Source: Candidatus Onthoplasma faecigallinarum (lineage in GTDB: Bacteria > Bacillota > Clostridia > Christensenellales > UBA1242). Taken from it: a stretch of DNA of 14,557 nucleotides. The first letter of the stretch is position 1. Each line of letters opens with the position of its first letter. A program made the translations under genes and the position numbers. The notes under the pieces are model-generated. The model made no database searches. It saw nothing but the letters and a program-made list of their open reading frames with translations, and was not told where the DNA came from. This document shows positions 1 through 6,108 of the stretch, piece by piece. The stretch is taken from the NCBI GenBank assembly GCA_018715225.1, contig DVMB01000052.1, positions 1-14,557 on the forward strand, written 5' to 3'.

Positions 1-851
1 ATACAAGGAGCACTAGCCTTTGCACTTTCGAATAGGTCTCTCACACGACTGGCACCCACACCTACATACAATTCTACAAAATCACTACCAGAGATACTAA
101 AGAATGGCACTTTGCTCTCGCCTGCAACGGCTTTGGCAAGCAATGTCTTACCCGTTCCTGGTGGACCTACTAGCAATACACCTTTTGGAATCCTTGCTCC
201 CAATTCAGTAAATCTACTAGGGTTTTTCAAGAATTCAACAATCTCTTGCAACTCTTGTTTTTCTTCTTCTGCCCCAGCCACGTCAGCAAATTTCACACTA
301 GATGAAACGACCAATCTCGCTTTGCTCTTGCCGAAGCCAAAGCCCTTGCTGTTGCCAGACATCGCTCTAAACAAGAATATACCAATTACTACAACCAAAA
401 TTATACTTACATAAGGTAGCAAACTAGATAGCCAAGATTGTGATTCATAAGAGTAACTCGCTTCTATTAAAACAGCCCCCTCTTTCAAAACACGGTTGCC
501 ATTCTCGTCCAATACATAGTCGCCGTCCACATCTTTTTGATAAAGGCTGTCATTATATTCATCAATGAAGGCGGTCAATTCATTTACGCTCATAAATGAA
601 CAATAAGCGTCTACATCATTAGGGAACCTATTTTCGTCCACGCCGTCAGTCGTTCTAATTCTAATTGTATATCCGTACACATCAATTTCTGCTACTTGTC
701 CAGATTCCACCATCTGTTGAAATTCTGTGTAGCTAATTTCTCTTGCCCTATTGTTATATGAAGCAATCCAATAAACCAACAATGCTACCACAACGATAGC
801 AATGATTGAGAATATCACGGATTTCCACATGCTATTTTTTTTCTTTTCCAT
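1..851 (-). CDS. ftsH: ATP-dependent zinc metalloprotease FtsH, N-terminal part (runs off the left edge)
   Basis: This is the first 283 codons of FtsH, the membrane-anchored AAA+ protease that degrades misfolded membrane proteins and short-lived regulators. The start is the ATG at 849-851, preceded by a GAGGTG ribosome binding site. A first membrane helix covers residues 9-30, an extracytoplasmic segment about residues 31-143, and a second helix about 144-162. The AAA+ domain then begins with the family's typical VKFADVAG stretch (186-193), followed by Walker A GPPGTGKT (229-236) and the pore-loop region SGSDFVELYVGVGASRVRDL (254-273). The rest of the ATPase and the zinc protease domain lie outside the window. 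The extracytoplasmic part is about 113 residues, longer than the roughly 70 of E. coli FtsH, and contains an acidic, glycine-rich stretch at 107-119 (DVDGDYVLDENGN). The gene is divergent from the CvpA-tyrS pair. Identification is firm; the C-terminal zinc site cannot be checked here. Confidence 0.96.
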   Translation of the reverse strand, partial: MEKKKNSMWKSVIFSIIAIVVVALLVYWIASYNNRAREISYTEFQQMVESGQVAEIDVYGYTIRIRTTDGVDENRFPNDVDAYCSFMSVNELTAFIDEYNDSLYQKDVDGDYVLDENGNRVLKEGAVLIEASYSYESQSWLSSLLPYVSIILVVVIGIFLFRAMSGNSKGFGFGKSKARLVVSSSVKFADVAGAEEEKQELQEIVEFLKNPSRFTELGARIPKGVLLVGPPGTGKTLLAKAVAGESKVPFFSISGSDFVELYVGVGASRVRDLFESAKASAPC

Positions 852-871
852 TTAACACCTCAGTAGTCTAT

Positions 872-900
872 ATTATAACATAATATAAAAATATTAACAA
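872..900 (-). promoter_or_regulatory. Probable ftsH promoter with extended -10
   Basis: On the minus strand, TTGTTA (900-895), a 17-base spacer and a perfect TATAAT (877-872) are preceded by TGT, giving an extended -10 element. The predicted transcript would start near 865, leaving a leader of about 14 bases that holds the GAGGTG ribosome binding site. This is motif matching by eye, without expression data. Confidence 0.6.
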
Positions 901-1108
901 ATATTTTGAATAATTTAAAGATATAATTTCCTATATTGTAAAAAATACTTACCAAACCGAAATTAGTTCAAAATTCGTCAAATATTTGTCAATATTTATA
1001 CCATTTTCACGTTGAGTTGTCAACAAATTCACACACTATGAATTAAAGTCATAAAAATGGTAAACGCACTAAATTATACAATTATGTCAATAATTATTAA
1101 TTAAAAAG

Positions 1109-1137
1109 TTTACAAATCTCAAGCATTGTGTTAAAAT
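1109..1137 (+). promoter_or_regulatory. Probable promoter of the CvpA-tyrS pair, extended -10
   Basis: TTTACA (1109-1114), a 17-base spacer and TAAAAT (1132-1137) are present, with TGT just ahead of the -10 (extended -10). The transcript would start near 1144, so the leader is about 13 bases and begins around the AAGGAG ribosome binding site (1143-1148). There is no room for a T-box leader ahead of tyrS if this is the only promoter. Confidence 0.6.
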
Positions 1138-1156
1138 TTTACAAGGAGATAGCATT

Positions 1157-1927
1157 ATGATGTCTACTATTGGGTTAATTATAGATATACTGATCGTAGC
1201 CGTTGTGGTAATTTTCGGTATCATTGGGTTTAACAAAGGATTTTTGAAATCTTTTTTATCTCTATTCTCTTGGCTGGTCTGTATATTGATTGCTATATTT
1301 ACCGCTAAATATGTTGCTGGCTGGATCAATGGAATTTATGACTTGTCTGGACTGATCGGTGGCAAAATCGAGTCCGCTTTAGTTAATTTGAACGAATTTT
1401 TTGCCCAATCTATATCCTCGTTTGAAAGCACAGAAGAGATAATCGCAAATTTACCTAGTGATATAAATGGTCTACTCGCTCAGTTGATAAAGGTCGTGTT
1501 CTCCAACGCTTCTGTAGATATGTCTAGCGATGTAACGATTGCTAATGTAGTGGGCAGTTCTCTTGGTCATGTGTGTATGTTGATCATTGCGGGTATCCTT
1601 GTATTCATAGTATTGAGGATTGTGCTTGCCCTTCTCACTAAACTATTTGACAACATCGCAAAGACAAAGATCTTAGGCGGACTAAACAAAATATTGGGTC
1701 TATTGCTCGGCATGGTAAAGGCAGCATGTATAGTCATCATCTTGAACGGCATATTGGTTGCTCTGTCATTGATACCAGCAGTAAACAACACCATTACTCC
1801 ACTGATACAAGACAACACACATATTGAAAGATTTATATACAACAAGACTGACGAATTTGTCGGCGACTATATTATAGAAGGCGGTGCTCTGCAAGATTGG
1901 ATCACTGACTTGTGGAATTCTAGATAA
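1157..1927 (+). CDS. CvpA-family integral membrane protein
   Basis: This 256-residue protein has four predicted membrane helices, at about residues 5-24, 29-50, 135-160 and 180-207. The first helical pair is joined by a GFNKGFLKS turn (24-32), and the later segment GLNKILGLLLGMVKA (175-189) matches the conserved small-residue-rich region of CvpA (colicin V production) proteins. The roughly 80-residue loop between helices 2 and 3 is probably extracytoplasmic and is typical of the longer Bacillota members. The exact molecular role of the family is not settled; members have been linked to envelope integrity and colicin V export. The start is the first of two consecutive ATG codons (1157 and 1160), 8-9 bases after AAGGAG; the second would serve equally well. 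It is followed after 12 bases by tyrS, so the two are almost certainly co-transcribed. Confidence 0.8.
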   Translation: MMSTIGLIIDILIVAVVVIFGIIGFNKGFLKSFLSLFSWLVCILIAIFTAKYVAGWINGIYDLSGLIGGKIESALVNLNEFFAQSISSFESTEEIIANLPSDINGLLAQLIKVVFSNASVDMSSDVTIANVVGSSLGHVCMLIIAGILVFIVLRIVLALLTKLFDNIAKTKILGGLNKILGLLLGMVKAACIVIILNGILVALSLIPAVNNTITPLIQDNTHIERFIYNKTDEFVGDYIIEGGALQDWITDLWNSR

Positions 1928-1939
1928 AAGGAACGATTT

Positions 1940-3169
1940 ATGGGATTATACGAAACATTAAAAGATAGAAATTTATTATACCAGACAACTAACGAAGAGT
2001 TGTTGAAAAAACTATTGAACGAAGAAAAAATCACAGTATATTGTGGTACGGATCCATCTATGGACAGTTTGCACATTGGACATTGTATTCCATGCACAAT
2101 TTTACGTCGTTTTCAACAGGCGGGACACAGGGTTATCATACTTTTAGGAGGGGCTACTGCAGCCATTGGCGACCCTACAGGTAAATCCGCCATGCGTCCT
2201 ATGCTCTCAAAAGAACAACTGGCACACAATATTGAGGGGATAAAAAAGGCATACAGCACATTCCTAAATTTTGACGGGGACAACCCAGCAATTATTGTCA
2301 ACAATGCCGATTGGTTCAAAGGCTATGACTATGTTGATTTCATGCGTGATATTGGCGTGCACTTTCCTGTAAATAAGATGATCACGAACGAAATATACGC
2401 CAAAAGAATTGAGGAAGGCGGACTGACCTTTTTTGAAATGGGATATATGCTGATGCAGGCATACGATTTTTTGTATCTAAACAAGACCTATGATTGCAAA
2501 CTTCAATGGGGAGGCGCTGACCAATGGGGAAACATTGTGGCAGGATGCGAATTGGGTAGAAAGATGAATTTCATAGACAACAAAAATCGTATTATGGTAG
2601 GCGCTACTAATCCACTGCTATTGACCCCTGAAGGCAAGAAAATGGGCAAGACCGAAAAAGGCGCTATCTGGATGGACAAGTCAAAGATCAGTGCGTACGA
2701 TTTTTATCAAGGGATCTATCAAACTCCGGACGCTTGTGTTGAGATGATGTTTGCCCTATTCACAGATATCCCTATGAATGAAATTCGTGATATGATAAAG
2801 ACAGACATTGTGAACAGCAAAAAGCGTCTAGCGTATGAAATTACAAAATTTGTCCGTGGCAAAAGCGACGCAGTAGAAGCCAGCAAAATGAGCGAAAACC
2901 TCTTCTCTCAATCAAGTGTCAACAAAGACAATGCCCCTACTGTAGAGGTAGATGTCAACACAAATTCAATCGGTCTATTGGACCTTTTGGTCGAAGCCAA
3001 ATTCGTATCTTCAAAGGGCGAAGCCCGAAGACTAATAGAACAAAATGGATTGTCCATGGACGGCGAGATTATAAAAGACGCTCAAATGCAAATAGACAAA
3101 GAAAAATTAAAATCTGGAATACTATTCAAAAAGGGCAAAAAGAATTTCCTGCTAGTAAAGACAAAATAA
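1940..3169 (+). CDS. tyrS: Tyrosyl-tRNA synthetase
   Basis: This 409-residue cytoplasmic enzyme charges tRNA-Tyr with tyrosine using ATP. It is a full-length bacterial class I synthetase. The HIGH signature is HIGH at residues 45-48, and GDPTGKS follows at 77-83. The tyrosine-pocket segment GGADQWGNI is at 191-199, and the KMSKS loop appears as KMGKT (234-238), a form found in many bacterial TyrRS proteins. The last 65 residues or so form an S4-like RNA-binding domain (for example the KGEARRLIEQNG stretch) that contacts the tRNA anticodon arm. The ATG is preceded by AAAGG (1927-1931), which overlaps the CvpA-family stop, and the two genes are 12 bases apart. I see no T-box antiterminator ahead of it. 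Transcription ends at the hairpin at 3195-3228. Confidence 0.97.
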   Translation: MGLYETLKDRNLLYQTTNEELLKKLLNEEKITVYCGTDPSMDSLHIGHCIPCTILRRFQQAGHRVIILLGGATAAIGDPTGKSAMRPMLSKEQLAHNIEGIKKAYSTFLNFDGDNPAIIVNNADWFKGYDYVDFMRDIGVHFPVNKMITNEIYAKRIEEGGLTFFEMGYMLMQAYDFLYLNKTYDCKLQWGGADQWGNIVAGCELGRKMNFIDNKNRIMVGATNPLLLTPEGKKMGKTEKGAIWMDKSKISAYDFYQGIYQTPDACVEMMFALFTDIPMNEIRDMIKTDIVNSKKRLAYEITKFVRGKSDAVEASKMSENLFSQSSVNKDNAPTVEVDVNTNSIGLLDLLVEAKFVSSKGEARRLIEQNGLSMDGEIIKDAQMQIDKEKLKSGILFKKGKKNFLLVKTK

Positions 3170-3194
3170 AATTTAAAATTGCTTATCAACTATA

Positions 3195-3228
3195 AAAAAA
3201 GACCCTATAAAATGACAGGGTCTTTTTT
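3195..3228. terminator. Bidirectional terminator between tyrS and the PH-like membrane protein gene
   Basis: GACCCT (3201-3206) pairs with AGGGTC (3217-3222) across a 10-base loop. The stem is flanked by six A on the left and six T on the right that extend it. Because both flanks carry the A/T run, it works as an intrinsic terminator for tyrS (plus) and for the convergent gene ending at 3239 (minus). Confidence 0.85.
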
Positions 3229-3238
3229 CTGTATATTT

Positions 3239-3799
3239 TTACTTAATTATTTTTCTATTTTGAATTTCTACAACTTTTTCTTCAATGGGTTTTACCTCAT
3301 TCGCAGTCTTTATATCAAATTTTGTTTTTTCTATCAGTCCTTTTATCTGTTCGCAAAGTTCTTCCCCATCTTCATTGAGGTAATATAGACAATATTTTTT
3401 GTTTATGTACGAGTTGGTCTTAAGCACAATCGTACAACTTCCTCGCTTGAACATTTTATCAATGAATGTCTTTTTTGCTGAGACGCTGACTATATCTGCT
3501 AGATTGATAATTTCTTTTCTAAAGATTGTAAATATTACGATAGAATTTTCATGAAGCGAATATTTAAACACTGCCTTTTTATGAGTCAGTATACTATAAA
3601 CAGTAATCAATACAAACAAAACTCCACCTATCACATAAATATACCAATATTGCATTTTTACACACATATATATCAAAGCAACTGTCAAAAAAATATTAAA
3701 GACAACAAGCATAGTATTCAGCACGAAAAAATGTTGATATAAATCTACATCAATGTCTCTTATTTTTTTGCTTACTCTAATTTCATTTTTATCTTTCAT
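3239..3799 (-). CDS. Small two-helix membrane protein with a PH-like cytoplasmic domain, function unknown
   Basis: This 186-residue protein has a charged N-terminal tail (1-22) and two membrane helices (about 25-47 and 51-71). A soluble part at about 74-165 has a pattern of beta strands and a closing helix, as in bacterial PH (bPH) domain membrane proteins: a short strand after the helices, a strand ending in IFRKEIINLADIVSV, a strand pair around CTIVLKTNS, and a C-terminal amphipathic helix containing GEELCEQIKGLIEK. The last 25 residues are charged and probably disordered. I do not recognise a specific family and assign no function; the PH-like fold is inferred from the pattern. The ATG lies only 2 bases after the ychF stop, and there is no convincing Shine-Dalgarno sequence, so translation probably depends on ribosomes terminating on ychF. 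Confidence 0.7.
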   Translation of the reverse strand: MKDKNEIRVSKKIRDIDVDLYQHFFVLNTMLVVFNIFLTVALIYMCVKMQYWYIYVIGGVLFVLITVYSILTHKKAVFKYSLHENSIVIFTIFRKEIINLADIVSVSAKKTFIDKMFKRGSCTIVLKTNSYINKKYCLYYLNEDGEELCEQIKGLIEKTKFDIKTANEVKPIEEKVVEIQNRKIIK

Positions 3800-3801
3800 A
3801 T

Positions 3802-4896
3802 CTACACATTAAATTTAAACAACATTATATCGCCGTCTTGTACGACATAATCTTTGCCAACGCTCATGACCTTGCCCCTTTCACGGCAGAGGTTATAGTC
3901 TTTCAAAGTAATTAAATCTTCATATTTTACGACATCAGCCCGAATAAAGCCCCGCTCAAAATCTGTATGTATCTTCCCGGCTGCTTGAGGAGCAAGTGTG
4001 CCTTTTTTTATGGTCCATGCCCTCACTTCTTTCTCGCCCGCAGTGATGAAACTAATTAGCCCCAACAGATGATAACTCGCCCTGATTAGTTTGTCCAATC
4101 CAGAAATATCAATACCTAATTCTTGCTTGAACATCTCTCTATCTTCGGGTGGCATATTCACCAATTCTTCTTCAGTCTTGGCACATAGTGAGATCAGTTC
4201 AGCGTTTTCTTTCGCCGCCAACTCTTTGATCTTTTCAATACTCTGTAATTGAAAGTCATCTAGTGTGTCTGCAGTATTTGCGACATATATGATAGGCTTG
4301 CTGGTTATCAAAAAGAAACCATCCACGATCTTTTTCTCTTCTTGCGTGAGAGTCAACATTCTAGCAGGTTTGCTGTCCTTCAAAAGGTCCATTATCTTAT
4401 TTAATAGTTCGAATTCTTTCTGCGTTTGCAGATCTGCCAACCCACCATGAACGACCTTTTTGATTTTATCCAGCCTTTTTGTTACCGTGTCCATGTCTGC
4501 CAAAATCAATTCTAGATTGATTGTATCTATATCTCGCAACGGATCAACGCTCCCCTCTACGTGAATTATTTTGTCATTTCTAAAACATCTCACCACATGC
4601 ACAATGGCGTCGACTTCTTTTATATGGCTCAAAAATTTATTTCCTAGTCCCGCACCCTCGCTCGCACCTTTCACAAGCCCCGCAATATCCACGAATTCAA
4701 TTTGAGCAGGTATAATTTTATCTGTGTGATATAATTTTGCTAGTTCAATCAGCCTTTCATCATAGACATCGACCACTCCTACATTTGGCTCAATCGTACA
4801 GAATGGATAGTTTGCTGATTCTGCTCCTGCTTTTGTTATCGCATTGAACAAAGTACTTTTCCCAACATTTGGTAATCCTACAACTCCTAATTTCAT
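3802..4896 (-). CDS. ychF: YchF/Ola1-family redox-regulated ATPase
   Basis: This 364-residue P-loop protein of the Obg superfamily binds ribosomes and, unlike its GTPase relatives, prefers ATP. The P-loop GLPNVGKST is at residues 7-15. The switch region is YPFCTIEPNVG (29-39) and the G3 motif is DIAGLVKGASEGAGLG. In the fourth motif the GTP-specific NKxD is replaced by a sequence starting NTAD after IIYVA, in keeping with relaxed base specificity. A coiled insertion around residues 130-170 and a C-terminal TGS domain (about 280-363, ending in YVVQDGDIMLFKFNV) complete the standard architecture and usual length. The ribosome binding site is AAAAAGGAT, seven or so bases ahead of the ATG at 4896. 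The gene diverges from uppP and is the first gene of a two-gene unit with the PH-like membrane protein. Confidence 0.97.
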   Translation of the reverse strand: MKLGVVGLPNVGKSTLFNAITKAGAESANYPFCTIEPNVGVVDVYDERLIELAKLYHTDKIIPAQIEFVDIAGLVKGASEGAGLGNKFLSHIKEVDAIVHVVRCFRNDKIIHVEGSVDPLRDIDTINLELILADMDTVTKRLDKIKKVVHGGLADLQTQKEFELLNKIMDLLKDSKPARMLTLTQEEKKIVDGFFLITSKPIIYVANTADTLDDFQLQSIEKIKELAAKENAELISLCAKTEEELVNMPPEDREMFKQELGIDISGLDKLIRASYHLLGLISFITAGEKEVRAWTIKKGTLAPQAAGKIHTDFERGFIRADVVKYEDLITLKDYNLCRERGKVMSVGKDYVVQDGDIMLFKFNV

Positions 4897-4920
4897 ACAA
4901 ATCCTTTTTTAGTTTAAAAG

Positions 4921-4948
4921 TTATATTTTATAGATACAATAATATAAT
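4921..4948 (+). promoter_or_regulatory. Possible uppP promoter overlapping the divergent ychF promoter
   Basis: A perfect TATAAT sits at 4943-4948, with a weak TTATAT at 4921-4926 (16-base spacer). Its -10 overlaps the -10 of the minus-strand ychF promoter, so RNA polymerase could not occupy both at once. The leader would be about 13 bases. The weak -35 keeps confidence low. Confidence 0.35.
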
Positions 4949-4967
4949 AAATTGAAGAAAATTTCAA
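4939..4967 (-). promoter_or_regulatory. Probable ychF promoter
   Basis: On the minus strand, TTGAAA (4967-4962), a 17-base spacer and TATTAT (4944-4939) are each one mismatch from consensus. The start of transcription would be near 4932, giving a leader of about 36 bases. The -35 box abuts the uppP start codon at 4968, so the ychF promoter and the uppP translation start share DNA. Confidence 0.5.
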
Positions 4968-5717
4968 GTGATTGAATTAATTAAGTATATTTTAATAGGA
5001 TTTATTCAGGGTTTGACCGAATTTTTACCGATTTCTAGTAGCGGTCATGTCGTTTTGTTCGGCTCGTTGTTTGATTTGGACAACCTATTATTGCTGAGCG
5101 TTGTGGCACATGTCGGCACCTTATTCGCTGTAATATTTTGCTACAGAAAACGTCTAGTCGAGTTGGTCAAAAAACCTTTCAACAAAACTAACATAAATTT
5201 ACTGATCGCCACCATACCGACTGTGGTCATAGTTTTGTTATTTAATCATTTTATAGAAGATAATTTTTCAACTAAGACTTTGATATGGGGCTTTTTGTTG
5301 TCCGCTGTATTGCTCATAATCGCCGACTTCAAAAAGGACTCATACCGCCCAGTGAATAAGCGTTCCGCTCTATATATGGGGCTTGCTCAAGGGCTGGCAC
5401 TTCTGCCTGGAATTTCACGAAGTGGTTCGACATTAGTGTGCGGACTATTGGTTGGCGTGGAAAAAAATGAGGCGTTAGATTTTTCTTTCCTGATGAGTAT
5501 ACCTATCATTATTGCCAGTGCTGTATATGAGAGCATCAAGTTGTTTACAATGCAACTCACTGTAAACTGGCTGGGAATATTCATCGTTATGATTACCTCC
5601 TTTATATTTGGAATATTGTCGATCAAATTGATGTTAAAAATTGTGAAGAAAAATAAACTATATTTTTTCAGTATCTACCTAATAGTACTAAGTCTCATCA
5701 TTCTAATCTTCTTTTAG
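4968..5717 (+). CDS. uppP: Undecaprenyl-diphosphatase UppP (BacA family)
   Basis: This 249-residue integral membrane enzyme removes a phosphate from undecaprenyl diphosphate so that the lipid carrier can be reused for peptidoglycan and other wall polymers; overproduction of the family gives bacitracin resistance. Both family signatures are intact: the Glu-rich motif GLTEFLPISSSGH (15-27) and the second motif PGISRSGST (147-155) with its arginine and serines. About seven to eight hydrophobic helices are visible. It is slightly shorter than the usual 260-280 residues. The start is GTG at 4968: MIELIKYILIGFIQG fits the typical N-terminus and no upstream alternative exists in frame. The ribosome binding site is weak (GAAGA near 4954), which together with the GTG suggests low translation. 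The stop codon is embedded in a perfect 7-base dyad (5712-5726). Confidence 0.94.
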   Translation: MIELIKYILIGFIQGLTEFLPISSSGHVVLFGSLFDLDNLLLLSVVAHVGTLFAVIFCYRKRLVELVKKPFNKTNINLLIATIPTVVIVLLFNHFIEDNFSTKTLIWGFLLSAVLLIIADFKKDSYRPVNKRSALYMGLAQGLALLPGISRSGSTLVCGLLVGVEKNEALDFSFLMSIPIIIASAVYESIKLFTMQLTVNWLGIFIVMITSFIFGILSIKLMLKIVKKNKLYFFSIYLIVLSLIILIFF

Positions 5718-5726
5718 CGGCTAAAA
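5712..5726. repeat. Perfect dyad over the uppP stop codon
   Basis: TTTTAGC (5712-5718) and GCTAAAA (5720-5726) are perfect inverted arms around a single G. The loop is too short for an RNA terminator hairpin and no T-run follows, so an operator-like protein binding site is more likely than a terminator. It sits 77 bases ahead of the XRE regulator gene. Confidence 0.45.
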
Positions 5727-5730
5727 CACA

Positions 5731-5748
5731 TTACCAAAATTTACCAAA
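5731..5748. repeat. Two TTACCAAA direct repeats, one helical turn apart
   Basis: TTACCAAA occurs at 5731-5738 and at 5741-5748, with start-to-start spacing of exactly 10 bases, so both lie on the same DNA face. They lie upstream of the XRE regulator and may be an operator. A third copy lies at 949-956, between ftsH and the CvpA-family gene. Confidence 0.35.
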
Positions 5749-5802
5749 CGAAACTTTTGCGTATTAAATCGTAAACAAATTTTTATGACGTAAAATAAAA
5801 AT

Positions 5803-6006
5803 ATGAATGTAGGTAAAATTATTAGAGATTTAAGGCACGACAGAGGAATGACTCAAACCCAGTTGGCACATGAGATATCCACCACGCAGGATACCATATC
5901 TCTTTGGGAATTGGGAAAAAGTTATCCAGATATTATCAATTTGATTAAATTAGCTAAATTTTTTGGCGTAAGCACAGATTATATGCTTGGGCTAAAAGAT
6001 TTTTAG
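5803..6006 (+). CDS. Small XRE (Cro/CI-type) helix-turn-helix regulator
   Basis: This 67-residue protein is little more than one HTH_3 domain. The helix-turn-helix spans about residues 16-45, with MTQTQLAHEI as the positioning helix and TTQDTISLWELGK as the turn and recognition helix. It closes with the stretch FFGVSTDYMLGL (53-64), typical of the family. There is no dimerisation or ligand-binding domain, so it probably binds DNA as a small Cro-like dimer. Its targets are unknown; the dyad and the phased repeats just upstream make autoregulation plausible. The ATG at 5803 has no Shine-Dalgarno sequence at all: the 12 bases ahead of it are TAAAATAAAAAT, and TAAAAT at 5791-5796 could be the -10 of a leaderless transcript. 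No phage or mobile-element genes surround it. A bidirectional terminator follows. Confidence 0.9.
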   Translation: MNVGKIIRDLRHDRGMTQTQLAHEISTTQDTISLWELGKSYPDIINLIKLAKFFGVSTDYMLGLKDF

Positions 6007-6046
6007 ATACAAGCAGAAATTAATATTTTATAATAAAAAATATAAT

Positions 6047-6083
6047 AAAAAAAGGACTCTAATTTGATAAAGTCCTTTTTTTT
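6047..6083. terminator. Bidirectional terminator between the XRE gene and the MBL-fold gene
   Basis: AAAAAAAGGACT (6047-6058) pairs with AGTCCTTTTTTT (6071-6082) around a 12-base loop. The A and T runs on the two sides make it a terminator for the XRE gene on the plus strand and for the MBL-fold gene (ending at 6109) on the minus strand. Confidence 0.85.
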
Positions 6084-6108
6084 ATTTAATTATAAAAATT
6101 AAATTTAG

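Larger units (their letters stand above)
852..1156. other. Divergent intergenic region between ftsH and the CvpA-family gene
   Basis: This 305-base AT-rich gap holds the two facing promoters listed separately. The middle contains four copies of GTCAA in the plus orientation, at 977-981, 988-992, 1019-1023 and 1086-1090. The first two belong to a near-tandem repeat, GTCAAATATTT then GTCAATATTT, 11 bases apart. TTACCAAA occurs at 949-956, a sequence that also appears twice ahead of the XRE regulator gene (5731 and 5741). No open reading frame, RNA gene or riboswitch that I can recognise lies here. Confidence 0.5.

Noticed and set aside
852..1156. T-box leader for tyrS upstream of the CvpA-family gene
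   Set aside because: I found no specifier loop, T-box consensus or antiterminator hairpin, and the best promoter leaves only about 13 bases of leader.
5803..6006. Phage or integrative element remnant marked by the XRE regulator
   Set aside because: No integrase, antirepressor, attachment repeats or other phage genes are present; the neighbours are housekeeping or chromosomal genes.
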